Positions 48,481-60,392 of a stretch of DNA of 64,000 nucleotides are shown piece by piece; positions within the stretch are counted from its first letter, which is position 1, and every line of letters starts with the position of its first letter. The translations under genes were made by a program, and so were the position numbers. Below the pieces are notes generated by a model, which was not told the origin of the DNA, did not search any database, and was given only the letters and a program-made list of their open reading frames with translations. The stretch covers positions 10,158,567-10,222,566 of the forward strand of contig NC_037253.1 in assembly GCF_000002425.4 (NCBI RefSeq), given 5' to 3'. The DNA comes from Physcomitrium patens. Taxonomy: Eukaryota; Streptophyta; Bryopsida; Funariales; Funariaceae.

Positions 48481-48500
48481 AAAAATTTCTTGTAAATCCT

Positions 48501-51480
48501 TAGGAATTATTATTTAAAAATTCTTTAGTTGAATCAAGGAATTGATGGATATATGAGTAGGTGTGTATTCTCTCTCATGTTGTATTGGAAAAGAAGAAGA
48601 TATTGATCCTTCTTTCTTTTAATTTACCTCTATAAATGAGTTAAAAGAATCAAATTTAATTATTTTTTCTTTATTTCTTTGTCTATATTTACTTCAATTA
48701 GATTTAAAATAAAAATATCTTATAATGTTGAAGGTGGGGGTTGTTTATCCAACTATTGAGTCTCTATTTATTTGGATTTTTTTTTTTTTTTTTTTTTTTA
48801 CAACTATTTTAGGTTTCTCCACAGATAAAGATAGGTTGAATTGCCTACATCTAGTAAAACAATGCATTTACATGACTATCAACATACCATTCAACTTAAC
48901 ATAATTTAATCTACCAAATCCATCAATAATAAAATTTTGGCTCTTTTATATGCAATCAACTTAAAATATATTCCAATAGGAAAGAAAAACAAAACAAAAA
49001 AAACTAATGGAAAATGCTTGCTTGAGTATTACTTTAAGTAAGAAATTTTCTAAATTTAATTTTTATACAAAACTATCGTTATATAAAAGTGACTCTAAAT
49101 AACCTTAATTATGCAAAAGAATTCAGTATCAAGATGGCAAAGAGTTTAAGCTCTCATTTGTTTTGTTTTGTTTTGTTTTTTTTTTTTTTTCCTTTTTACA
49201 GCAAGACTATTAAAAAATTACCTACTACAATAATTAATAATAATTTTTTAGTAGATAAAAATATGTTTTGCAAAAAAATCATACTACATTAAAGAAGAAT
49301 TCATCTAGTTGTATTTTTAACCAAATTGGCATGTATTAAAAAAATTACAATATGGACTTCTCTTTAATCAATTTAAACTAAACAAGTGGAACAAATATTT
49401 TTGAATTAGAAGACAAAAAGTTTTTAAGGTTCTATTGATCTCAAAAGAAAATTTCATAAGAAGATTCAAAAGGTTACCTCTTCTTGTAACTTTCTCTTAG
49501 ATTCTACCTTTCAATTCCTAGTTCTTGCTTCTTGCATTCAAGAAATTTGCTAAAATTTCAAAAAAAAAAATAATTGATAAAAATTTCAAAAATTATTTGC
49601 TTGCAAGCTAATAATGCCATTCTTCTTTTCTTCTTGTGTTCCTTCTCTTCAATCCATAATTTGTATTGGCAAAATAAATTAAAATTCAATGAATTTTGTT
49701 GAAAAGAATGTTCACCTTAAATTATAATTTAAAGTTTTTGGTCTTTTTTTTCATCTTTTTTTTATTTTTTATTTTTTTCCAATTTTCTTCTAAAGAAACA
49801 CAAAAAAGTTCAAAACTAATCTCAAAGAAAAATAACAAGAAATTACAAAGAAATATAAAAATAAATCTTTAAAGAATTTACAATAATCTCAAAGAAATAT
49901 TAAAAATAGAAATATTTAAATAAACAATAAAGAATCCTAAAAAAATACTAAAATTAAAAATATTAATACAATCCTAATTAAAATCTTAATTGAATCTTAT
50001 TCAAATCCTAGATCGAATCCTAATTAAAATCTTAATTAAATTTCAACTAAATCTTAGGTCAAATCTAATAAAATCCTAATGAAATCCTAAATCCTAGATA
50101 AATCCTAAACTAATTCTAAACCAAATCTTAAACAAATCCTAGACCAAATCCGAAACCAATCTTAATCAAATTCTAAATTATAAACAAACTCTTAACAAAC
50201 TCTACAACAAATAGAACCTCAACAACTAATAATTGAACTATCCATATCAACTCAAGTTTTATAAAAGAAATTATGTCTTAATTAAAGAAAAAAAAAAAGA
50301 TGAAATCAATTGTACTTACCAATTGAGAAAAAAGTAAGATAATCCAATTGAGTATCAAGCAGCTTCCTACTCCAATTTAAATGCTAAACTTCCAATGCCA
50401 TTATCTCTTTTTTAAACTATTGAATTGCTCTAAAATTTTATTTAAAATTTTGGAAATCAAGTCTAATAACTATGTAAAAAAATTTCAATTCAATCCTATT
50501 GAAAGATTGCTAGAGATCTTAGAAATACTCATTGATCCTCAAACTATAATTTTGGAGACCTCAACCCACAAAAACCTTCACATACTTTGATCTAATTGTT
50601 TGATTGTCTTCAAAATTTGTATACATATTAACAACTAAAATACCAACACATTGACCAAAATTAACTTATAGATACACTACAAAATTCAAGAAATCCTTAA
50701 ATATGTAAATATATTTTTATTTTTCAAAAATATAAATCAACTAAGAACATCATCAACTTTGAAAATCTCTCAAAAATTCAATATTGATTAGATTGACATA
50801 AAACTAATGCCTAAAAATCTTTCATTAAGTTTACTCTCAAATCTTACTCTTTGATCTAGCAAAAAACCTTAAATCACCATTGGTGCATAGTTTTGTGCCT
50901 TAGGATTTGATTTCGACTAAGGTTGACAATTGGTTCTCTTTGGATATCAATTCTTAACTTCTAGAGGTAAATTTTATTAAAATCTATTCTTCACTTCCTT
51001 CTATATATGACTATTTTATTTTTCATCTCATTTATTTTGCTTTGACTCTTTTATACATCTACAAAATAAATAGAAGTTTCTTTTATAAAATAGCAATACT
51101 AAGACTAAATCTTCTAGTACATCTATATGTTAGGCTCTTCTATAATGATAATTATATTTTTATTTTTGACTATATAGTCTTGTTATCAAACAACATCCAT
51201 CCCCTCCAAACTTGTACATTCTCTAGTATGCACCAAATAATCTAAATCTTATTTGACTCATATTATATTCTCTATGTCTTCATCTAAATCTTTACCATCA
51301 TTTTTGTTATGTAAGTCAAAATCATCTTCTTGTTTTGAAAAATTATATCTTAAATAAGATCTTCTATATTTATTTCTATTTATCTTTGTTTGAATATCTT
51401 CACTCAATTCTTTGTAAATGGTATTTTTAACATTGTTCCATCTAGTTGTTGTAATGAATAAGTTATATTATCATGAATAG
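48501..51480. repeat. AT-rich repeats; family VI second copy and AAATCCTAA-type repeat
   Basis: 48,890-49,330 is the second copy of family VI. 49,960-50,200 is filled with irregular AAATCCTAAT / AAATCTTAA variants, the reverse complement of the pattern at 16,500-17,160. Parts of 50,850-51,000 resemble 62,040-62,150. Homopolymer tracts occur near 48,175-48,202 (A) and 48,779-48,799 (T). No gene recognised. Confidence 0.4.
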
Positions 51481-51840
51481 TGTTAGGAACCATATACAAG
51501 ATAAGGATTCAAGACCATAGAATGGACTAAATCTCAATATTAAAATAATAACTCAATACAAAGCAAGAAGGTTCTAGCTAAATCACAAGAAATGAGTTGT
51601 TGAGACTGAGGATCCCCTCAACCTTAACTCCTATATATACTAGATCCTAGAAGCTTCTTGAGAAGTTTCTATGAAGCTTGAGAATAAAGCAAGCCTAAGA
51701 TCCTTCTTTGGTAACTTCTTAAATCATCTAAAGTCTCTTAGAACCTTTTAGGACCTCCTATGATCTTTTAGAACTTTTTTAGAATCTATTGAAATCTTTC
51801 GAAATCTTCTGGAACCTTCTTCAGTTGTATGTCCAAGACA
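51481..51840 (-). repeat. 3' LTR of element D
   Basis: About 360 bp (TGTTA...AGACA in plus reading), aligning with the element C LTRs, including the GAGACTGAGGATCCCCTCA block. Directly followed by a reverse-complement polypurine tract (CACCTCCTCTTCTAGC). Confidence 0.65.
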
Positions 51841-52195
51841 TCACCTCCTCTTCTAGCTTCAAGGTCTTCAAGAAGCAATGTTGCAATAAGCTAGTATATG
51901 TGTAAGAAATTGAAGATCTATTGCATGATATTCGCTACATATTCTAGTTATTTTTTGTGAGATAAATGGTTTATATGCCCTTATAGCCATGAATAGTGCC
52001 ACAAGCCTTTTACTTATGACCAAGCTAAATTTCAGTATTTTCATTATGGAATTTTATAATGCAAACACTCCTTCTAGACATCTTCATAGATAGGTTCTAC
52101 CTCAAATATAATTATCAATGAGTTATTATTAAATATTCTTCAATATCTTTGTGTTTCAAGTGGCTTTTCATTTTGGAGTCGTCATGGCGAGCTAT
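51841..52195 (-). mobile_element. Element D interior, left part (3' untranslated region)
   Basis: Aligns step by step with 52,525-52,880 of element C (for example the AGGTTCTACCTCAAA block). It is interrupted at 52,195 by element C and continues at 63,441. Confidence 0.7.
52191..52195 (+). repeat. Target duplication of element C, left copy (GCTAT)
   Basis: Partner GCTAC at 63,441-63,445. Joining the flanks restores sequence matching the corresponding uninterrupted site in element C near 52,880. Confidence 0.75.
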
Positions 52196-52524
52196 TGTCA
52201 CAAATTTAGAATACTAAATAAAAATCTAAACAAAAAGCTCAAGAAGAATTGACAAGAATTAGATTAATTAGATGAGTACAAAAACAACACTAGAGAGGTG
52301 AGCTAGAGCTCCAAAAAGTAAATTGTCAAGACCGAGGATCCCCTCAGTCTCGACTCCTATATGTACTACAAGCAAGGAAGCTTCTCAAGTAGCTTCTACG
52401 ACTTAGGAAGTTTCTCAAGCAGCTTCCATGAGCTTGAAAACTTCTCAAGTAGCTTCTACAAACTACAAAGCTTCTCTAGAACCTTCTAGAATCTTCTACA
52501 ACTTCTTAATATATGTTTTTGACA
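52196..52524 (-). repeat. 3' LTR of element C
   Basis: 329 bp, TGTCA...TGACA. It contains several units of an AAGCTTCTCAAGTAGCTTC-type tandem repeat of about 30 bp. It is 30 bp shorter than the 5' LTR, about one unit. Confidence 0.8.
52478..52497. promoter_or_regulatory. Perfect four-unit heat shock element in element C 3' LTR
   Basis: AGAACCTTCTAGAATCTTCT is four adjoining units nGAAn-nTTCn-nGAAn-nTTCn, the textbook heat shock factor site. The identical 20 bp occurs in the 5' LTR at 63,394-63,413. In the element's own direction it lies in U3, upstream of the TATA-like sequence. Confidence 0.6.
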
Positions 52525-53388
52525 TCACCTCCCTTTTAGCTTCGAGGTCTCCGAGAAGTACTCCTATTGCGAATCAATACCAATGTAAGAAGTTAAAAAT
52601 TTGTCTCATAGTATCTGCAATATACTCCAATTATTGTTTGCATGGCAAGTAGTTCATTGGTCCTTGTAACCAATGATAGTATCCTATGCCTTCAATTTCC
52701 AATCAGGCATGAACTTCTGTATCTTCATTGTGAAAATGCCCTGCAAATACTCTATTAAAAAAATCACCATAGGTAGGTTCTACCTCAAACACAATCACTA
52801 ACAATCTATTACTAGATATCCTTTGTCGTCTTTGTAGTACAAGCGGTTCTTCATCTCAGGGTCATCTTCGTGAGATACTCGGTTGAAAGGACATGACTAG
52901 TATGGTATCTATCTCTTGGCTATCTATATCAGATTAAAAAAATAAGTACTAAATATGGAAGAATGGGCTCAAGTTACAGATTTATAGTCTCTAACTATGT
53001 CTTTTAGAGGTTCCTTCTCCCCCTTCTTTATAAGGCCGAGGATTAAGAGGCTTCAAGGAGAAGGGACTTCACTAAAAAACTTTCATCGAAAGGACTTAGA
53101 TTTTTGAAGATATCGTTGATGAAACTCCTATACCTTTTGCGATGCATTGATAAGATTTTCCGTTGATTTTCATGTGTACTCATTGATATCATAGCGGCTC
53201 CAATGCACTAGGTACTCCAATTTTCTCTACTTATGTCACAAATCTAGTACCTTTTTCACCTCTTATTCCTCGTGGTTCTCAATTTCAATAGTAGGTGGCA
53301 CACATTTCACTCTTTCAAGAAAAGACGACTCTCAATAAGACTCCAACAAAGAAACATGAAAGACTAGGTGTACCTTCATAGCAGCCAG

Positions 53389-54626
53389 TGTCGGGGTAGA
53401 GAGAATTTGCTTTAAAAAAATGTTGGGCTTCTAGCTATCACTAATTGTTCAATCAAGTTTCAAAATAAGGGAAGCCCTAAGTTTATATACAATTTTTTTC
53501 TTTTTGAGCAATTACAGCAAATACACAAGCCTCAAGTAACCAACAACATCCAAAATATGATAAAATCTTCTAAAACCTTGTATATCTTTATGTGGAAATT
53601 TTTCCAAACTTCAACACCTCATATCTCCTAATCCGACAGTCCAAAAAAACTCAAATTTTACATGAGATACTGATGTATTCTTATTAATTTCTACAACAAA
53701 TTTCAACTGCAAATTCATTGCGAATCTTGAGATATCTTGAAAATCCTAACAGTTGCTTCAAATCCTTGTCTTTATACACCCGAGTGCAATTTTCTTCATA
53801 TCTCACAAAATATAACTTCAAATACCACGAAATTAATATTTATAGCTTCTTAACATAAAATTTTACATTTTCCAAAATTTTTGAGTCAAAAAATTTGTCC
53901 AAAAATTTAAGTTATGGCTCCAACCATTACTATAAACAAAACCGCGCAATTACTGTCTTTGATTTGGAAGTACTGCCTTTCACATGAATTCCAAAAGTAA
54001 TAATTCTTTCATGAAAGATGTAGGCCTTGAAATCGTTGTCCCAGTTTCACCTTCCGATCTTCAAAAGCTACTATACAACTCCTTATATCCTCAAAAGAGT
54101 AACAATATGTCTTAAATTAATACCTTAACTTCAAACGGCTATAACTTCTTCACCCTAACTCCAAATCCTCTAATTTTTGCACACAAATTGTACCCCAAAT
54201 CCTAAACTTTACAACCCTAGCTTCTAATCTCCAAATTCTTTCGATAGAGAAATCCTAATCCCTAATAAGGCCTTGGACAACCTCCTTGAAGCCCATTGGG
54301 CATGGCCTTTGACCAATAGAAATGAAGATCTACATTCCTTGCCTTCATCCAACCATGCCTTGCTTTCATCCCTTTCAATAAGCCTCCTATTAGTTAAGAT
54401 TTTCTTCTTTAGGCTCTAATCTCCTCTCAAGGCTTTATACTAAACATTTAGGTCTTATGATTTTTTTTTTAAAATATTATAATCAAAAAGATAAACTCAA
54501 AATAAAGTTTCTTAAATCCAATTTCTTTAAATTAATCTATTAATCATTCTAACATACATCTAGATTTATTAACATATAATATATTTGTACTAATTTTTAC
54601 ATATTGTAAGCTTTTATAGTATGACA
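53389..54626 (-). mobile_element. Family II solo LTR inserted in element C pol
   Basis: 1,238 bp, TGTCGGGG...TATGACA in plus reading. It has no open frame of note and no internal region. It splits pol between the GPF and chromodomain regions. Flanking 4-5 bp are similar but not identical (CCAGT/CCGAT). Strand is inferred from the CTCTACCCCGACA end, which looks like an LTR 3' end. Confidence 0.75.
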
Positions 54627-55645
54627 CCGATAACTCTAGATGGTACGCCACTAGATTGATTTGTTTTTGGATGATAAATGGTCTCAATCTCTGGTAGTGC
54701 AACTTATCACATGGCCGCTTGGTTTTGATATTCCATCGAAGCAGCCATACTTTATCTCCAATTTTGAAAGTAAGTGCCTTATTCTGAAATTTATCTACAA
54801 ACGCCTTGTAAGCTTCTTGGGCGATTTGCAATTGAACCTTCAACGTAGTTTGAAGCTCTGATAGTTGTTTTACAAATCCTTCAACTGTCGAGTTGTTATT
54901 GATTGACGGATTCAAAAAATTAAGCTTTGGATGATACCCATAGTTGGAAAAGAATGGTGTTTATTGAATCAACACATGAAGGATGTTATTATATGCAAAC
55001 TTGACTAACGATAGATATGTAGTCCAATCATCTTGTTGATAGTTGATGCTGAATTGTAAATACTACTTCAAGATTTGATTCACCCGTTCCATTTGGCCAT
55101 GAGTTTGAGGATAAAAAGCTGAAGAAAACTTGATATCCATCTTCAATATCTCAAAGAAAGATCTCTAGAACTTTGAATTGAATTGGGTTCTTCGATCTGA
55201 TATGACATCATCTACTAAATCATGATATTGATCCACACTATCAATGAAGAACCTTGCTGTGTCTTTGCTTGATGATGTTTTTCTGTAAGGAACAAAGTAT
55301 GCTATCTTTATAAACCGATCTACCACAACAAAGATGCTGTCAAATGAATTCGATGGCGGTAGGTCCGTAATGAGGTCCATGGAAATTGAAGACCATGGAT
55401 GACATAGAATAGGCAATGGCTGAAGAAGACCATAAGGACGATGCGGAGGGTTCTTAAATCTGGAACAAATGTCAGAAGAGAGGACAAAATCTTTGACGTC
55501 CTACATTTGGGGCCACTAAAAATCTTGAAAAATAAGTTCTAACATCTTATTGAATCCAAAACATCTTGCAGTTGGAAAGTCATGTTGAGATTGGAGAACT
55601 CGAAGTTGTGCTCGTCTCTTTGGAATATACAACCGCTCTTCAAAG

Positions 55646-56999
55646 TGTGAGTGTAAATTTCACTCCTCAATCCCAATTACAAGATGGCCTCAATTAAGAG
55701 TTGCTTGTAATTGGTGGTATGAAAGAAAGTAAGAAATTAACAAGAACAAAAGATGAACAACCACAAAACAATTGAAATGAATGACATAAAGTAAGTACAC
55801 AATCAAAAACTAAGTCACAATCTGTTCACTGTGTTTTTATCTTGTAAAAAAATAAAAGTAAAAAGTAAAAAGTAAAAAGTAAAATTTTAGATAGATAATT
55901 TTATTATCTTTCCAATGACATAAAAAACATATAAATCCGAATTACTATGAATAAGTTATGAAGTTTTAAAAAATAGAAAATAAATAATTAAAAAGTGAAG
56001 TGAAAATATTTTACCTCAAGGATAACTTGCTTATAGATCAAGGGCTCGAGCCTCACCAAGGCTCACATGTAGTATATATCAGATGCCTAAAGAGGCCTTG
56101 AGGCCTTAGTCTTATCTTCCCACCTACATCCAAGGTGGTACAACCCATATGGGACTTATGCACCTCTCTTCTTACAAGGACTATACTAGCTGCTGGTCCT
56201 CCTATTTTCTACTAGTAGAATTAATATTTTTGCATTTTTGACTTCACCATGGTATTCAAAAATATCCAATTAGCCTAGGAATGTTGTGTGGCATTCAAAC
56301 CTTACTCCATTTCTTCATAATGGCTTCCCAAGTGATAAAACTCAATTTTACCAAGGTCTTGAAAATTACCCTAAAAATTCATAGAAAATTTTAAATAAAA
56401 TTTAAATAAATTCTAAAAATTCCTATAATATTTTTATAATTCTAATATCCATTTAAAGATATAATTCCCTATATTGATGATTTTTTATAGTGATAAAAAT
56501 CAATTTGAATCTACTAAAAATTCTAAATAGTTTCTAAATAAATTCTAAAAATTCCTATAATGTTTCTATAATGCTAATAGCAATTTAAGGATATAATTTT
56601 CTATATAATTGATTTTTTATATTAATAGAATAAATTTAAATCTACTATAAATTCTACTTTCTATATAAATAACTAAAAAGACATGAGGTTCTTTCTCATA
56701 CTTTTTTTAACTACTAACTAACATTTATAGTTTTTGTATAAGTAATACATATAGATATAAGATCAATATAAATATTGATTTTAGTAACTAATTCTTACTC
56801 CTCAATAATAAGTAAAAATACTAAATCAACTAAAATAATTACCTCCAAGACTTATTAAGACTCCATTTCTTCTCCACTAATACTATTCTTCTTTCTTTAA
56901 CATCTTCTAAGCACATCTTTACCTAATAATTGTAATTTTGGCAATCTACATGAATTCTTTTATCCTAAAACAACTAGTGAGTCAATTTGATGACCCACA
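55646..56999. mobile_element. Solo LTR (family V) inserted in element C integrase
   Basis: 1,354 bp, TGTGAGTG...GACCCACA, flanked by perfect CAAAG duplications (55,641-55,645 and 57,000-57,004). Removing it and one CAAAG restores continuous integrase-side sequence. The ends are TGTG/CACA. A small AAAAGTA tandem array lies near 55,850-55,882. Confidence 0.85.
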
Positions 57000-59143
57000 C
57001 AAAGTATAAAAGATCTCCTTCCACCTTAAACTTGTCATTATTGACACGTTGCATGATATCGAGGGCTACCGAATGTCCAATAGTCACAGTACATATCTAA
57101 TTGAGGAAGTCAGCATCAATTGGTACTATAGCAAAGCAAAGCCTGAATTGTTTTGACTTCAACAATATTGTAAACTATTGATTAAATGCTGCTTCTTCAA
57201 CCTTTGGCACTAGATATAATCTCCTTGATAATACATTGGATAGTCCTTGTTGCTTCCCAAGTCGATAAGTAATAACAAAGTCAAACCTAGATAGCAACAT
57301 ATTCTATCAAGCTTGATGACGATTCAAAACCCGAGCCGCTATGAAGTACTCTAAATTCTTGTGATTCGTGTATACGGTCACCGAATGCGTAGCTCCTTCA
57401 AGAAAGTGATGCCACTCTTGGAAAGAATCCACTATCACAAGAAGTTCTTTTTCATGGATTTTGTAGTTGATCTGGACAGTAGAAAACTTTCGATATTAGA
57501 ATGCAATCAAATGAACCATCTCGTTTGTGCCTATTTACAAAAGTATAGCTCCCATAGTAAAAATCTGAAGCATTGGTCTCCAAATAAAAGGCCTTTGCAA
57601 AGTCCGGATGTACCAAGATTGGAGCTATACTAAATGCCGTCTTAAGATTTTGAAATATTTTTTTCGCTAGAGGTTTCCATTTGAGCTTGTCTTTACATGT
57701 CAATCGAGTGAGTAGAGTAGCAACTTGAGAATAATTCTTGATAAAGGTTCAATAGAAGTTAACAAAGCCAAGAAAACATTGTACATCTCTAATCGTCTTT
57801 GGAACTTTCCATGGTATGATTGCTTCCACCTTCTTAGGATCCATCTTCAAGCCTTCTATAGTTGCAATGAATTCCAAAATTTCCAGCTCAGTTTGGTTAA
57901 ACAAGCACTTCTCCAACTTGGCATAAACTCCTTGCTTGTAGAGTTTATCAAAGACCAGACGAACGTATTTTTCATGCTCTTCTACATTCTTAGAAAATAT
58001 CAAAATATCATGTAGATAGATGACAATAAAATCATCAAGGTGCTCCCAAAAGATGTCATTCATCATGTGTTGAAAGACAACTAGAGCATTGATAAGACCG
58101 AAAGGTAAGACATTATATTCAAAATAGCCATACCTTGTATAGAAAGTTGTCTTCCATTCATCTCCTTCTTTGATTTACACGAGGTTGTAAGCTCTTCTTA
58201 GATCAATCTTTGTAAAGATCCTTGCATGCCCAAGTTGCTCTAGAAGACCTCATATCAAGGGTAATGGATAATGATTCTTCTTTGTCACCTTCTTGAGATC
58301 TTGATAATCCATATACATCCGTAGCAAGCCATCTTTCTTCTTCACAAATAAGATTGGTGCTCCAGTTGATGATTTTGAATAACGAATGAAGTTCTTGGCT
58401 AGATTCTTATCAATAATTCCGCAACTCCGCTAACTCTGTCTGAGACAAATTGAGGATTGGACCAAAAGGTGGTTGTATTCCTTCTTGCAAGTCTATGGTA
58501 TAATCGTATGGTCGATGCTCTAGTAGCATGTCAACATTTTTCTTTTGAAACACGTCTTCAAAATCTTTATATTGCTCCAATATATTTGCTATCAAAATCT
58601 TCTCTCTGCTAGTTGGAGTCGCATAAATGACAAACGATGTGCCTTCCTTGGACGATGTTATAAATGCTCTTGCTCCAATAAATAAGGATTTTTTGATTTG
58701 AGATTTTCTAACAAACTTACTCTCGGAATGTTCTATAGGAAATGTCATTCTTCATAACCTCCAATCTATGGATGGATTATGCATTTGTAACCAAGAAAGA
58801 CCAAGAATAATAGGATTTGATGGGAATTCAATAATATTGAAAATAATATAACTACTATGGTCTTTAAACATCACCTCTATAGGTTTTGATTCATGGGTGA
58901 CACTACTAGACAATAAAGGTCTTCCATCTATTACTTCTACGTGAACGGGTTTAGGTTTTTGTACTAGAAGAATCTCGTGACGCTGAGCAAATTCTTCATC
59001 TAAAAAGTAAGATGAATCTAATAACGCTAAGGTTTTCAGTTTCTAATGGCCAAAAGATAGAAGAATGATAAAGCAATGGACAGGCTAAGCAGAAAGAGAG
59101 GAACCTGATTGTTGTTGTAGTATTGAATTGTCCAGCCGTACGA

Positions 59144-60392
59144 TGTCGGGGTAGAGAGAATTTACCTCAAGAAAATACTAGGCTTCTAGCTATCACTAAT
59201 CATTCAATTAAGCTTCAAAATAAGAAAAGCCCTAATATTATATATAAATTTTTTCTTTTGAGCAATTACAGCAAATACACAAGCCTCAAGTAACCAACAA
59301 CATCCAAAATATGATAAAATCCTCTAAAACCTTGTATATCCTTATGTAGAAATTTTTCCAAACTTCAACACCTCATATCTCCTAATCCGACCTTCCAAAC
59401 AAACTCAAATTTTACATGAGATACAGATGTATTTTTATTAACTTCTACAACAAATTTCAACTACAAATTCGTTGCGGATCTTGAGATATCTTGAAAATCC
59501 TAACAGCCACTTCAAACCCTTGTCTTTATATACTCGAGTGCAATTTTATTCATATCTCACAAAATATAACCTTAAATTCCACGAAATTAATATGTATAGC
59601 TTCTTAATATAAAATTTTATATTTTTAAAAAACTTTGAGCCAAAAAATTTTCCGAAAACTTAAGTTATGGCTCCAATCATTACTATAAACAAAACCGCTC
59701 AATTACTGCCTTTGATTTAGAAGCACTGCCTTCAACTCCTTTTAACTTATTTACATAAACTCCAAAAGTAACAATTCTTTTATAAAAGATATAGGTCTTA
59801 AAATCGCCGTCTCAGTCGCATCTTCCAATCTTCAAAAGCTATTGTAAAACTCCTCGTACCCTCACAAGAGTAACAATATGTCTTAAATTAACACCTCAAC
59901 TTTGAATATCTATATCTCCTTCAAAAAAACTCGAAATTATACAAATTCTTCACCCAAATTATACCCAAAATCCTAAACTTGCTGACCTTAGCCTCCAAAG
60001 CTCGAATGCCTTGAAAAAAAAAACCCTAATCCCTAATAAGGCCTCACGCAGCCTCCTTGAAGCCCATTAGGCATGGCCTTTAACCAATAGGAATGAAGAT
60101 CTCCATTCCTTGCCTTCATCCAACCATGCCTTGCCTTCATCTCTTCCAATAAGCCTCCTATTAATTAAGATTTTCTTCTTTAGGCCCCAACATTCTCTTA
60201 AGCTTTATACTAAATATCTAAATCCTACATAATATAAACACTATAATCAAAATAGATAAATTTCCAAATAAATTTTCTTATATCAATTCTCTTTAAATTT
60301 ATTTACTAACCACTCTGATCTACATCAAGACTTACAAATATATTCTATGTTTTAAGTAATTTTTTTATATTATAAGCAATTTCAGTATGACA
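59144..60392 (-). mobile_element. Family II solo LTR inserted at the gag/pol boundary of element C
   Basis: 1,249 bp, closely matching 53,389-54,626. It splits the GGGACCGT-ACGGCTGG site equivalent to 5,416-5,431 of the intact element. Flanking bases ACGAT/ACGGT form an imperfect 5-bp duplication if the first T is counted with the flank. Confidence 0.8.

Larger units (their letters stand above)
44362..48500 (-). mobile_element. Element F: decayed non-chromodomain gypsy (gag, protease, RT)
   Basis: On minus the order is gag (about 48,480), protease (46,484-45,628) and RT (about 45,010-44,850). RT reads QICINYKKLNKYTQK then FFLPFINTIL, the gypsy VDYRKLN/PLPFID region. Heavy stops throughout. 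Confidence 0.6.
53100..59040 (-). pseudogene. Broken pol of element C
   Basis: Pieces in minus order: protease 59,037-58,800; protease-RT linker frame 58,748-58,410 (EHRPYDYTIDLQEGIQPPFG); RT 58,400-57,750 with YLHDILIFSKNVEEH (catalytic YLDD changed to YLHD); RNase H 57,703-57,300; integrase 57,200-57,005 and 55,640-54,840 with MDLITDLPPSNSFDSIFVVV and DVISDRRTQF; the GDKVWLLR region 54,800-54,627; chromodomain about 53,260-53,120. Split by three LTR-like insertions. Confidence 0.8.

Noticed and set aside
49960-50200. CRISPR-like array of short repeats
   Set aside because: Units are irregular in length and sequence with no distinct spacers, and the genome is eukaryotic.
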